Assembly (NCBI RefSeq): GCF_001540865.1
Contig: NC_033642.1
Location: 963,450 to 1,027,449 of the forward strand
Direction: 5' to 3'
DNA from: Ananas comosus
Lineage: Eukaryota; Streptophyta; Magnoliopsida; Poales; Bromeliaceae
Length of the DNA stretch: 64,000 nt
Under the pieces are notes generated by a model. It ran no database searches, was not told the DNA's origin, and worked only from the letters and a program-made list of their open reading frames with translations. A program made the translations under genes and the position numbers. Shown here piece by piece: positions 23,418-35,689 of this stretch (its first letter is position 1; each line of letters starts with the position of its first letter).

Positions 23418-24891
23418 GATACGACGAGCGTGCGCAAAGATATTGGAAAAAGAAGCAGAAATAGTACAGATCGTCGTAGCTCGCGGCGAACAAGTTTAAA
23501 AATCGTGAAATTTGAACCACGACATCCTTGTGACACATAAAGGTGGGGGGTGCTATCCGGAAACACCGGATCTCTTTCTATATCTATGTCCCTTCTTTGA
23601 ACATGTTGGTATTATAACATTCTGGCATGTAGGGTAATGAACGGCATGTGTTGGTTGTAACAATTATCTGCGTAAGATTATTGTAATGATATAGAACCGT
23701 GTGAATAAAGATAGCGAAAGACCTTATATGCATGTGAATGTGAGAAATGACTGTGACCGTAGTAAACAAAGGCGACATTGACATTAGTGACTCGATTGGC
23801 ATCGAAAAGAGAATAGTTAAACAAGGTTTAACCTAAGTGACATCATGTGTATTGTGGCATCAGGACCGCTATGACATTGGCAAATGATAGTATGAATAGG
23901 TATTAACCATTCATCAGCGTTGAGACAGTGAGAATTGTGATAGGCGGGCCATACCTCCTCAAATTTGAGGATGAGATCATACTCACATGTATTGGTTCCG
24001 GCTTGTGAGAGGTCGCTCATCCACGAGCGGTGTACTTCGGAGAAGAAAAGCACCATGGGTGGACGTGCCTACTTCGGAGAAGAAAAGCACCACGGGTGGA
24101 CGTGCCTGGCGAAGATCCTTTGGGTGGTAGTGCCTTGTGCCTCCCCCGTTAGACGGGATATGTGGACTGTGAGTTGGGGTAAACCAGGAGCACCCCAGGT
24201 TGATTGGGTAAAGGCCAAAGGAAAGTGAAAAGGATATGCATGCATAATTATCATGTATTTGAATATGAATATCTATCTGTGGATTGCTTTCTTACAGACA
24301 TTGTATTAGAAGTGCATTAGTTGGTTTGTTAATCTTCTTTATTGAAATACACATGCCTGAATTAGACCTAGTGGGCGAATCGGCGTGGTCGGCGGCCGAA
24401 CCCACTGGGAACTTCGTTCTAGTTCTCATTACCACTAACCCTGCAGATCCGTAAGCGAGCGGGGCGGCGGAGGATCGAGGCAAGGGGGACGCGCCGTAGA
24501 TAGCGGCCTCGGAGTTATATAGACATACCCTACATTCGGTGTACTCAACTTTTGTATGTTGAAATAGTAAGGTGATAATGATGTAATGTAAAGATGATAT
24601 AAATTGCCTTTTTGGTTAAAAGAAATCGTGATGTAAATGTATGTAATAGACTATTTGTGTTTGATTCAAATGTAATCAAATGATATGTATATTGGATGTT
24701 TAATTAGTTTCGATGCTTTCACTGTGGTTGTTGTTTGCCCTCGTGCAAACCTTGTATATTCCGCAATTCTCTTTTGACTTGCTTGTAATATACTTGTTGT
24801 TGGAGCCTTGGGCGGACAGGGGAGGTATTGTCCGTTCGGCGTCTGTCATGTGCTCGAATCCGACCAAACTGGCGGAGCTCGGGGCGTGACA
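23418..24891 (+). repeat. Truncated gypsy LTR, 3' part
   Basis: Ends GAGCTCGGGGCGTGACA, the plus-strand form of the TGTCACGCCCC start seen in the minus-strand LTRs. CCCACTGGGAACTTCG...GTTCTCATTACC near 24400-24440 matches the conserved LTR segment of the other families. The left end is lost at the N at 23417. It is joined directly to integrase sequence, without a PBS, so it is a solo LTR insertion or a deletion junction. Confidence 0.65.
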
Positions 24892-26115
24892 AAAGATGTA
24901 TAAAGATTTGAAGTTATTGTATTGGTGACCTGGGATGAAAAATGATGTTGGAGAATTTGTAGCTCGATGTTTAACTTGTTAACAGGTAAAAGCTGAACAT
25001 CGACTACCCGCGGGAAAGCTTCCGAGTTTATCTATACCCGTGTGGAAATGAGAAAATATTTCTACGGATTTTATTATAGGCTTGCCTCGTTCATAAGCCG
25101 GTTGTAATGTTATTTGGGTGATCGTATAGGTTGACGAAATCTGCTTATTTCATTCCTATTCACACTATTTGGACGGGAGAGAGACTCGCACAAGTGTACC
25201 GTGACGAAATTGTGCGATTATATGAAGTGCCTACATCTATAGTATCGGATCGAGATTCCCGATTTGTATCACATTTTTGGAAGAGTTTGCATGATGCATT
25301 AGGCATTCAACTAGATTTCAGCACTGCTTTCTACCCTCAGAGTGATGGGCAAGCTGAGCGTACTATCTAGATTCTTGAAGATATGTTTTGGGCTTGTGTG
25401 ATGGGCTTCCAAGGTGGATGGCCTCAATATCTACCTATGGCAGAGTTTGCTTATAATAACAGTTATTAAGTAAGCATTAAGATGACACTATTTGAAACCC
25501 TTTATGGAAGGAAGTATACATCATCTCTTCATTGGAGTGAAGTAGGTGAAAAGCTGATTTTGGGTCCATATGTGCTCCAGGAAGCTAAAAGTAAGGTTCG
25601 CCTTGCATGAGAGCGAATAATTGCAGCTCAAAGTAGATAGAAGAGTTATGCGGATAAGCGTCGACGAGAATTGGAATTCCAAGTTGGAGATTATGTTTTT
25701 TTGAAAGTCTTGCTGACGAAAGGAATTAAGAGGTTTGCCATTCGAGGAAAGTTGAGTCTTCAATTTATTGGACCCTACGAGATTATGGAGCGTGTAGGCC
25801 TGGTAGCTTATCGGCTTGCTTTACCGCCGAACCTATTAGGAGTACATAATGTATTTCATATTTCTGCACTACGGAAGTATGTATTCAATCCAGCTCATAT
25901 TTTGGATTCTACACCATTGGAGCTATGAGAGGACTTAAGCTTCGAGGTGCAATTTGTGAGAATTTTCGCTCGCGAGGTGAAGAAGTTTCGGAATCGAAGC
26001 CACTTGGGAGCTGGAAAGTGCACTCCAGAAGTGTTATCCCCATATTTTTCAGATGGAATCTTGAGGTACTTGATTTTTAGTTTCGCGGACGAAACTCCTT
26101 TTCAGAAGGGGATAA
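24892..26115 (+). pseudogene. Decayed gypsy integrase with polypurine tract
   Basis: Plus strand. An HHCC-like start (KMYKDLK, CLTC, QVKAEH) carries stops. Next is LTKSAYFIPIHT at about 25125, IVSDRDSRFVSHFWKSL and FSTAFYPQSDGQAERTI ending in a TAG, then FQVGDYVFLKV and the GPYEIMERVG module (25671-25928). The chromodomain region is shifted. The region ends in CAGAAGGGGATAA (26103-26115), a polypurine tract immediately before the 3' LTR. Multiple stops make it non-functional. Confidence 0.85.
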
Positions 26116-28349
26116 TGTAGTACACTGAACTTTAGCAAATTAAAAGGTTATAGTGTAATAATAGTATTATGAACTATTCTGGACATTTTGGGGATCAATG
26201 ATGGTGTATCGATCCTTTACTTAAGCTCCCGAGTGCGAGAATGGATTTTTAACATTAAAATCTGTAAATTGCAAGTTTTGAGTGTCGAGTACCGGTACCT
26301 GAGTGCGGTACGGGAACCCTGTAGGGTGCCAGAATGTGTTGCTCTCGGGTTTGAGAAGCTGCGCATTGAGTACCAGTACTGAGCTGGTGAGTACCGGTAT
26401 TGTGCTGAGTACCGATACTATATCAGGCGGGTATCGGTACACTTTATAAAATCCGAATGTCCAGCGCTCGAGTTTTGCGAGACTGAGCACTGGGTACCGG
26501 TACTCCAATTCGAGTACCGGTACTCAATGCTGTAATTGATATTTGTTTAGTCAGCTAATTGTGAGTTGTTTAGGGGTATAATTGGAATTGAGCCTAGTGT
26601 TTATCCTCAACAGCTCCCCCAGCTATTCCCTCGTGCTGGAATCAGAGAAGAGTTATGGTGAGCTCCTTCTCTTTCTCTCTCTAGATTTTTTTCCAATTTT
26701 AGTGGAGATTGATGGAATTGATATCTCTTTTCTTCTCTTTTCCATGAAATCTGGTTTTGTGATCCTTGGAGAAGCTTTGGAAGTGAAGAAAAGAGTGTTT
26801 TTGAGGATAAATCTCTAACCCTAACTCAAGGTTGGCTTGGTTTGGAGCTCTTGGAAGGTTAGTTACTTATTTGCAAGTTTTGTGTGTGAATTTGGTTGAA
26901 TTGGTGGAATTTGAGTTTAGTTTTGGAAAATTTCGTGGGGAGGCTTATGAGAAGCTTCTAATTCATTTGGAATGTTTGTTAGGGTGCTTTGAGGCTAAAG
27001 GATGCTTTGAGGCTAAAGGATATCTTCGCTCGAGCAAAACGAGTTCGAGGGGTATCCGGTGGGTTTGACCTTACCGAAATGGGTAAACTCCTCCTATGTC
27101 ATTTTCGATGTTTAAAAATGGACTTCATGTATATTCATGCTAGATATAGTATAAATAAATTATTGAATATTTAAAACATACATATTACACATGTTAAAGC
27201 TATACTTCTATGTAGTAGAGAGATGTTCAATGAATTTGGCTAGCATACTTGTATAGCATATATTTGTTAGAATACTTACATGATGTTTAGTATCCTTGTA
27301 TAGGCAAGTTGGATATGGCAATTATATCATAATAGTTGGTATGGACTTAATGATGTGGTACATGACTTAGTTAAATAACCAAACCTCGATATTGTGATGT
27401 AGAATCCGACCTTTGGGTCGCTAGTAGATATATCATATTTTAGACATGATGATCGGGAACTTTATATTGTGGATCATGCTTGCTTACCATTTTGCTCATT
27501 CACACAAGCTTGTGAGAGTCGCTCCCCACAAGCCGACACTCCGGAGTTGGCCTGCGCGACATCATGCTCGCCGTGCGGGACTGGGCGCCGAAGTGGATTG
27601 TCGTGGGGAGTGTTGACTATCACGGGGTCATTAGGCACGGTGCAAGCCGGACTACACTTTGTGTTGGTCCTCGTTAAATTGAAAAGAAGATATCTAAATA
27701 AATAATTTAGCCATTATTGGACATGTCATTTATATGCTCATTCATGATAGAATAGTGTCCATACTTGTGATATAACATGTAGATGTAGAGCCATAATAGT
27801 ATTAGTAATTCATTACTTATTTAATATCCATGCTATGCCATTTGTTGCTTATGTTTACTATATATCCTTAGTGACCTAGTGGTGTAATTCGCTGATATTG
27901 GCGGCTTACCCACTGGGAACTATTGTTCAATAGTTCTCATTTCCATGCTGTTGTTGTTTTTATTTTCAAAGCCATTCACAGCGGGAGAGGCTAGGAATCG
28001 CGGCAAGGGGGTCACATCTAGTTAGAGTTAGTTTGGAGCTTCTGCTAGGTGGTCACCTCTTCTTTTGATGTAGCTGGCGAGAGAGTTTTGTTCTTGATGT
28101 CTAGAGACCACCATGTATATATAGTTTTATACTTTGGCTACTTGATGTATGTATATCTTTGAGACTGTTAATGTTAGTTAGTTGTTTCCTTTTTACTTGC
28201 CTTAGTGAGTAGTTTATCATGTATGCTCTGATATCATGTTAGATTTCTATTGCTACTTCTAACATTTTTATTGTAGACGCCTTATATGCACCGGGCATAC
28301 GATGGGTCTGTGTACGTACCGTGTAGTCTTCCGCGGCCCGGGCATGACA
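26116..28349 (+). repeat. 3' LTR of the decayed plus-strand element (2234 bp)
   Basis: Begins TGTAGTACACTGAAC right after the polypurine tract and ends CCCGGGCATGACA. CCCACTGGGAACTATTG near 27910 is the conserved LTR segment. It is only distantly similar to the LTR ending at 24891. It abuts a MITE-A remnant. Confidence 0.8.
26287..26532 (+). repeat. Array of GAGTACCGGTAC-type palindromes in U3
   Basis: Copies and variants (GAGTACCGGTACC, GAGTACCAGTACTG, GAGTACCGGTATTG, GAGTACCGATACT, GGTATCGGTACAC, GGTACCGGTACTCC, GAGTACCGGTACTC) lie about 170-415 bp into the LTR. This is the same relative place as the arrays in the minus-strand LTRs. Confidence 0.75.
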
Positions 28350-28444
28350 AGGGCCCACATTATCCTAACCGTACATTTCTTCATCCAAGGGCAGAAAACC
28401 TACAATTTGGTGTTATTGATTGCATTCCAGCCTAGTTCTATATA
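28350..28444. mobile_element. MITE-A remnant
   Basis: GGGCCCACATTATCCTAACC then TTTGGTGTTATTGATTG...CCAGCCTAGTTC matches one half of the MITE-A family. The other half is not present beside the LTR. Confidence 0.6.
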
Positions 28445-28449
28445 TGTAC

Positions 28450-28454
<5 letters not shown>

Positions 28455-28483
<29 letters not shown>
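28455..28483. repeat. (GA)n microsatellite
   Basis: Fourteen GA units following (TA)n at the MITE-A end. Confidence 0.95.
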
Positions 28484-29019
28484 CAACTTATACACCTAAA
28501 AAGTGGGTGCACAAAGAAAAAGGATAGTTTTACTGGTGAATTATGATAAATTAATGAACTTTCTTTGATTAGAAGTATCTAGTTTGACAGGAAATACAAA
28601 AATTAGTCGATTTATTTAGTTTGATTTTTCTATTAAATGTAATTAATTTAGAAGTTTAAATAGTGTTGGTTGATAAGTCAAAGAATTAGTGGAAGATAAC
28701 ACCAACAAAAAATGTATCATCTATTTTAAGTCTACTTTGGAAATTAATACAAGCGCATTTTTGTTTGTGCTCCACTTAATTTGTTTTTGGTGAATGGACT
28801 TCCAAATAGATGAATGAATACATTAAACTCAATTTAGCGTATTTGAAGTCGCTACGATGTAAGTTTAATAATTTGTCGGCATCGTTTTGAGCTTGACAAC
28901 ATAGTAAAAAATATTATCCATGTGAAAATGAGGCTTTGTCTCTTGTTTCTATTTATATTTAAGTTTTTTTAAAAAAATCTTTTGGTCCCTTATCATTGTT
29001 ATGTGAATTTTCATAACAG

Positions 29020-29552
29020 AGATCGCGGATATACTAGTACAGTGGAAACCAACACTTAAAAAGAAAGTTGATAGCTCAGGAAGCACTCCCCTTCACTATT
29101 TAGCAGCAACTGGTTACCATTATGTGATGCGTCAACTATTAGAACATGACACTTCTCCGGCGTACATCTCAGACTATGAAGGATTATGCCCTATACATGT
29201 TGCTGCTAGGATGGGACGACTCTCTATAATTCGTGAGCTTATTGAGCATTGCCCTGATATGTCTGAGTTAGTGGATGGTGGAGGAAGGAATTTTCTACAT
29301 GTTGCTATACAGCACAAAAAAGAGCAGATAGTTAGGTTTGTCTGCAGACAACTGTCGCTTTCGAAAATGATGAATGCAAAGGATAGTGAAGGGAATACAC
29401 CACTGCATCTTGCTGTAGAATCCAAGAACTACACTATGGTGCGTCTCCTATTGGAAAACAAAAGTGTACACCCAAGCATTGTGAACAAGGATGGAAAAAC
29501 ACCTCTAGATCTTGTCCCTATCGGGCTTGGGTTTCTCGTAAACTTTCAACTG
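29020..29552 (+). pseudogene. Orphan exon of an ankyrin-repeat protein (ACD6/ITN1-like)
   Basis: An open frame starts after a good acceptor (TTTTCATAACAG, ending 29019) and runs to a possible donor (CAACTG|GTAAAT at 29552/29553), about 177 codons. Ankyrin signatures appear in order: GSTPLHYLAATGYHYVMRQLLEHD, split here as GSTPLHYLAA and RQLLEHD, then GLCPIHVAARMGRLSIIREL, RNFLHVAIQHKKEQIVRFV, GNTPLHLAVESKNYTMVRLL and GKTPLDL. About five repeats are seen. Plant ACD6/ITN1-type proteins have such repeats followed by membrane helices (PGG domain), but I see no further exon up to 30.6 kb and none upstream. It is therefore more likely a gene fragment than a working gene. Simple use of the first ATG (29124) would miss about 35 residues of homology. 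Confidence 0.65.
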
Positions 29553-29930
29553 GTAAATCGATTTCCTACTCTTAAGTTATATTTAAATTATTCCAGGCAT
29601 CACTAGTTCATTGCTTATTGATCTTTGAGAGCAACTTTGCACTAGGGTCTTGCATCACATGAAGCCGTATTTTGGTATTGATGATGTTATCTAGCAATAA
29701 AGTGCCCAAGGGATAAAACTTCAGTGGAAAGCTTCCTAGCGATGCCTTGTAGAATAGCCCCTGATCTGCAGGCATATGTTACTTTGCTTTTATCCAATCG
29801 TTTGTTGGGTGCTTTCAACACTAAAATCCAAAAAAATTATTGCAAATTCTAGAAAAAAAAAAATTATAACTTTTCGATAGAGATAAAAATGATACATGAC
29901 AACAGATTAGCCTTTAGTAATGAGGTGTTA

Positions 29931-30093
29931 ACCGACTGTACCTAAAACAAGTGGAAAAGAGCTTGATGGTTGGTACCCGAGGTCCCAATTTCGAATCCTA
30001 GCTAGTTGATTCACATTTCCAGCTAAGTTTATTTCTAAATAAAATAAACAAAGCGGGTAACGTGCTACCTATATCTCAAAAAAAAAAAAAAAA
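29931..30093 (+). mobile_element. tRNA-type SINE with 15-bp target duplication
   Basis: A short element with TTTCGAATCC (B-box-like) at about 29991 and a poly(A) tail at 30078-30093. It is flanked by AGTAATGAGGTGTTA (29916-29930) and AGTAACGAGGCGTTA (30094-30108), a slightly diverged target duplication. Confidence 0.85.
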
Positions 30094-30108
30094 AGTAACG
30101 AGGCGTTA

Positions 30109-30647
30109 TTGGAGAGCTTCCCACAAACTTTTGTCAGGCCTTTAAATTTTGAGTCATGTAATTCAATATTATTTGAGTCGGTTTATAATAACTTGATATA
30201 GATAAGAGTAGAAAATAAATTGAATCCTTATAATTCAAAATTTACAATTTCAAAAAAATAAAATAGATAATTAAAAAATAATTCAAAAATTCTAGACGAT
30301 TTTGTTAACAATCCAAAATTTAGAATAATATCAAAATTTAAAACTTCATTACATAAATTTTGTTATTAATTCAGAATTTAATGATAGTTCCAATTTTTAG
30401 ATGATTCTATTTTATAAAATAAAAAAGAGAGTAATTCAAAAATTAAATCTTCATTGCTTAGATTTTTGCATTAATTCAGATTTAAAGTTTCATGAGATTA
30501 AGCATATACGATGCCAAATTTTTTATTTAATTTCAAATTTAATTATGATCTTTTATTGGCTAATTTGCATAAAATATTCACAGGTTTTTCTCAAAAATAA
30601 GTTGCTTTTTTAAATTTTGCAGATAAAGTCTGAATTTTAGTAAATTG
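30109..30647. other. AT-rich intergenic, nothing recognised
   Basis: Repeated AATTCAAAATTT-like runs and no credible coding frame. The last five bases (AATTG) are the target duplication of the LTR that follows. Confidence 0.5.
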
Positions 30648-33600
30648 TGTCACGCCCCGGGGTCCTTTTTGGTTTAAAATCAGAGCAGAAGTGTCTAAAT
30701 TTTTTTTTTTTTTGAAAAATCTGACCCCCAGGATATGCCAGATCCGCCACAAATATATGGATTCTACTATTCACACGGATAGAGTCTCCCCTGTATTTGC
30801 ACGGCATCGCACAAGTATAAGATACAAGATTTACAAAACAAATACAACCATACATATAAACATCTACAGATAATCATACGCCATTCACAGGCATATCCAC
30901 AACTAGAGTTATTCATAAATCCACAACTATTAGTTTAAAATGTTTCCTATTCGGAAACTCGTTTTAAAGCACTAAATCATGAAAACCGAGAAAACCGTTT
31001 TAAAGACCGTTTCCCACATGGAAGCCTTTTACTTTTAAAACTCGCTACGACAAGGGGTAGAAAATCATTTTCATTTTACAAAAATCCACAAATCTTTTAT
31101 TACATTCAGAAAACCATATGAGTTCAAAAGTGATAAGTCACTAAACTAATTAACTATCTAAGTCATTTATTTAAAGGAGCTGAGTTTGAGAATTAACCAA
31201 ACAACAGGACGGTGGCACTATCGATCGCTAGACTTGCTCCTCACAAATCGTCCCATTAGGACCCGCGACGTCACTTGTAATGGGGGTGGGGGGTGAGAAC
31301 ATGTAAATATGTCTCCCCTCCCAGTGGGTACCGCAAGCCGATGAGGGCGAGGGGTACTCATCAGACAAGGAGGATAAACAACAATATGTGTAAGTGAAAT
31401 ACAGTAGCAACGATAATAAATGAACATGATGTATAAATGTATAGCTACCGCTACTGTATGTATGCATCAACGGACGACAAGTCCAAAATACCTAATCTGG
31501 AATAGCCATATTGGTCCGCAACAACTCAGGCCCATGCCACGACTGTTCTAAATAGAAACAAGCCATATTGGTCCGCAACACCTCAGGCCCATGACCCCAG
31601 CATAAGCTCTTGGGTCTGAAAGCATATAACCCCTCTTGGGCTCACGGGCTGGCACACCCAACCACTTTTTCGGAAAAGAATACTCTCTTCCGGTGGATCA
31701 GACCGCTGGTGTTCGTGCAATGCGTACGAGCAGTGGCGATCGATGCTAATATGCTTAATAGCCAACCATCGGCAACTAGCCGACAATCTTGCTCCTCAAG
31801 GTATACCAACCGTATAGGTCATCAAATAATCAAACTGGCCAAGTAGGTCATGATAACAATGCAGCACACCGACTGACCAGGTCACAGATATGGAATATAA
31901 CAAACGGCCAACTACGTCACGAAACAGATGCAACGCACTGACTGACTAGGTCACAATCTCACAGATAGTCATGAAACCGCTCTACTCTAAATATGATACA
32001 GGATATATAAAACAGCTAAGTAGAGCAACAAGGAAACATGGTATAGGTGCTAGGCTCAACATATAATATATGCATGTAGAGTAACAACGGGAGAACAAGG
32101 ATAAGAAGATATCACCGAGCGTGCACTACTGTACCGACTTCGGATCGAAATACCCACCTGTACAAATATGGTACTGGCCTTCCGACTGCGGAGGAAATAA
32201 CAACCAGACCTACGAAGGGTCCACTAGGTTAGAATCCAACCCACCAACATGTACCACTAACTCACAATACCCACTAATAAACCTACGGGAATCGGTTTTT
32301 CAAAACCAATTGCCGTAACTCACCGAAAATCCCAAAAATCGTACCGGGACTCTGCTGGGACCCACAAACTGTCTCGGAACTCACCGACTCGAGCTACGAG
32401 TCACCCGCTGCTACAAAACACATATATTCGTGTGACCTGGCAGCAAATACCCTATCTCACTTCGAACCGATTATCATCGGATAATCGTTTCGATCTGGGT
32501 TCCCGGAAGTGTCCAATTCGACGCCAGAACCCACCGTCGCTCACCCGTTGTTTTCGAACCCTCGAAACGACGCAGGTGACCAGCCAACAAGGCTTAGCGA
32601 CGACACAAACTATCGTAAGGCACCGTCGGAATAATTCCGAGCCGAAAACACGTTCCGCCGGCGGATTTTGTCGACAAATGCACCGAAAATCAATTTCGAT
32701 CTCCAAAAAGGCCTGGGGCCTTGGACAATCAATCCAGAGGTCACCCACTGCCCGCACACGCTGCCAATAGCGACCACCATATAAACAATTGCATAGAAAC
32801 CCTCCTGATTACATAAAATCACATTATTTTATGTGATTTTCGAGGTTTTACGGCCCACAGCGCAAACTGAGGATTTTCTGATCTGGCTGAGACACCTTCT
32901 GTCAGGTATTAATATGTCGGAGGCTGTGCTCACACTTCGGAGCATGGCCGGCCACTGTGGGAGGCGCGGGAGCGACTCAAAGTTTAGCGAACCCTGCGCG
33001 CTGAACATAAAATACTTCTAATTCACTTATCCGGGGCTCATTGACCCTAAATAAGGTAAGCACTGTGATCAGCACTGACTGACGATCACCGTGCTCACCT
33101 CCGGAGGCATCGAAATAGCCTCGGGTTGTCGGAATAGTGAAGGCAACACAACACAGTGCACAAACTGCTTACAAAAAGCTTACCGGGCAAGGTGGAGCTA
33201 GGGCACGGCCGGCGGCAGCTCGAGGGCGGGCGCACCGGTAGCAGGCAGGTACAGGCAACGGAGGGAGGCCGGGGCATGCATCGGCCGGCGATGGCTGGCA
33301 ACGATGCCCTAGCCGAAGCAACTCGAGGAGAGCACGGCCCAGGTTCGGTCGGCAGGGAGCTCCGGCGGTGCGGTTGCAGGCGGTGGACGAGTGCGGTCGA
33401 CCCAGGGGAGGCGGAGCTCACACCGTCCGGCGGCGAAGGGCAGCGGTGGCGGCGCTGGAGCATCTCTAGCCTGTATGGGCTCGGCTCGGGGTCAACAAGC
33501 TTCTCTGGCCATGGCGAGGGACGGGGTGGCCGGAGGAGCAGTGTGGGGTCCTTTTGGGACCGAATGGGAAGGATGAGGACGGCAGCCGGTGGCAGGGGGC

Positions 33601-34808
33601 ACGGGGTTGCAAGCCTCGACCGCACCAATAGCATCCTGGCCGCAAGCTACCGCAGCTGCGCGGCGGCGGCCGGGAAGCCTCGGGGCAGCGACGACGGACC
33701 GCTGTAGTTCTAGGGGAGGTGGCGCAGCTGGTCCAAGGCGGCGGTGGCGCGACGGGAGGAGCTGCAAGCTTACCTCGGCCTGGGCTTCCTCTAGCCGGCA
33801 GCAGGGTAGTTGCAGCGCGGCGGCCGCGCTCGACGATGGCGGCAGGCGGCGGGTGAGGTCGCCGGGGCTCGGGGCGACGCCAGCGGAGAGAGAGGAGGCA
33901 ATGCAGCCTCGAGTCTCCTCTCAACTCGAAAGAAAAAAAGAGAGATGTGGAGAAGGAGGAGAGGAAGGGGGTGCTGCAGGTTTTTCGGCGGCCGTGAGCG
34001 CTTGCCGGTGGCCGGGGTGTGCGCACGGATAGGGCAGGGATGGGCTGTGACGGCTAGGGTTAGCTGGGTGCACTAGGGTGGAATCAATCTAGGGTTTCGT
34101 GCATGGAAACCCTAGATGCACTTTATATACTAAGTGCACATTGCAGAAAAGTCCTCCCTAGGCTGATTGTTTTCAGCTAAGTCCCTGCCAGTACATGTAA
34201 TTTGCACGCAAGCCCCTCGGCGTTCGAAATCACGCAAAACGGCGCATAAAATATTAGGTTTTTCTCAATCTTTCCGTTTTGCCAATTTCGACCCCTTAGC
34301 GAATAATTAGTGATTCCCGGAGATCCGTCTGTCGTTTTTCCGATCGGATCACGCCAGCGCATTCAGTACTACTGGGGCATCGAATCTACCATTTTGTTTC
34401 ATCCATTTTGATCACAGAGTCATGACGAAACCCATCCACTCTCCAAATACCAAAAACTACACACATATATATATATGTGCAAACACAGTAAACCTCCTTT
34501 CTCTCAAAAACCGTGCATCTTATTTGAAACCCGTCAATGTCATTAGGTTTAGGACAGTCGAACCATTGAAAATGAGCTATTAGATCACATGAACGGAGTC
34601 TAATACGCACTAGAAGCCACCTCCACTCATTGGCTTCTCTGAAAAACCGGAGTTACTATTCACTTTAAGTGATTAGTATAGGTCGCGTAACTTATTCATT
34701 CTAACTCGTTTTCTCCTGAAACTTGACGAGTGCTGATGTAATTACATTACACACAAAAACGTCATCAACAGAGGGTTTAGCTACATTGTCGAAATCTCGG
34801 ATATTACA
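30648..34808 (-). repeat. Very long solo LTR, 4161 bp, TSD AATTG
   Basis: Starts TGTCACGCCCCGGGGTCC and ends CTCGGATATTACA. AATTG flanks it on both sides (30643-30647, 34809-34813). It has no gag-pol. The conserved LTR segment is at 31290-31330 (CTCCCAGTGGGTACCGC). A GC-rich block (33100-34050) inside it gives long chance frames on both strands. Confidence 0.88.
33095..34050. other. GC-rich island within the 4.16 kb LTR
   Basis: About 950 bp rich in CGG/GGC, with overlapping open frames on both strands (for example 33156-33707 plus, 33466-34026 minus). They encode low-complexity Arg/Pro/Ser/Gly and I recognise no family. A similar, smaller GC-rich patch lies near 56400-56560 in another solo LTR of this type. 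Confidence 0.5.
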
Positions 34809-34813
34809 AATTG

Positions 34814-35427
34814 ACTAAAATATTCTTATTCCTCTTTTTCTTTAATTTCGCTTCTCATTTGACTTTTTCAGCCCTCTTCGTCTCTATCTTTCCTATTGTT
34901 TCGTGATCTCTTTCTCATCCTGCTTTCTCTTTCTTCTCCTCCTCGATCCTCCACTGCCCTCATGTCGAGGTCACACTCCTTTCTCCTACTTCGCTCATAT
35001 CTTCACTGATGTTGGCAGCAATGATGCGTGTTCATATATGGCATAGCTAGATCGTGGAGGTAATGCTGCGGCGAAGGGCGTGGCCGTGGATGATGACGAT
35101 GATGGAAGTGCCATAGCATTTGAGGACGATGGGAAGGGAGAGCGCGCGGGGGCGAGAGCAGCTACTGTGACAGAGGGTGGGAGAGGGGGTAGGTAGAAGA
35201 AAAGAGTGCAGTAGGCAGAAGAAAAAGAAGGAAGAAAAAATAAAATAAAATAATATTTTGCTTCTTCTAGAAAGGTCACCACATGCCACGGCCGCTAAAA
35301 AAAAAATCTACAAGTACCACAAAGACCTACAAGTAGGAAGAAGAAAGAAGAAAAAAAAAGTTGCACTATTTGAAACTTAAGTTGCACCATTTTAAAGTAT
35401 CTAAGACTAAGTTGCAACTTTTCAGAC
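34814..35427. other. Intergenic, no gene seen
   Basis: A pyrimidine-rich stretch, then a mixed segment whose minus strand reads as low-complexity Ser/Ala/Pro. I see no recognised family. Confidence 0.4.
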
Positions 35428-35686
35428 AGTTTTAAATGATGCAAGTTAATCTCAAATAGTACAATTTAGTTTCAAATAGTACAACTTAAGCTCAAACAGT
35501 CTCACTTCATTTTCTTCTTCTTTCTTCTCTACTTCTTATCCTTTTATGTAGTGGATAGTTTTAAATGATGCAAGTTAATCTCAAATAGTACAATTTAGTT
35601 TCAAATAGTACAACTTAAGCTCAAACAGTCTCACTTCTTTTTCTTCTTCTTTCTTCTCTACTTCTTATCCTTTTATGTAGTGGTCA
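35428..35686. repeat. 129-bp tandem duplication
   Basis: The AGTTTTAAATGATGCAAGTT start recurs at 35428 and 35557, and the two copies are nearly identical through TTTTATGTAGTGG. Confidence 0.9.
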
Positions 35687-35689
35687 CTA

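Noticed and set aside
33095..34032. Long overlapping frames on both strands, up to 186 codons
   Set aside because: They lie in the GC-rich part of a solo LTR, are low-complexity Arg/Pro/Ser/Gly, show no domain and overlap on opposite strands.
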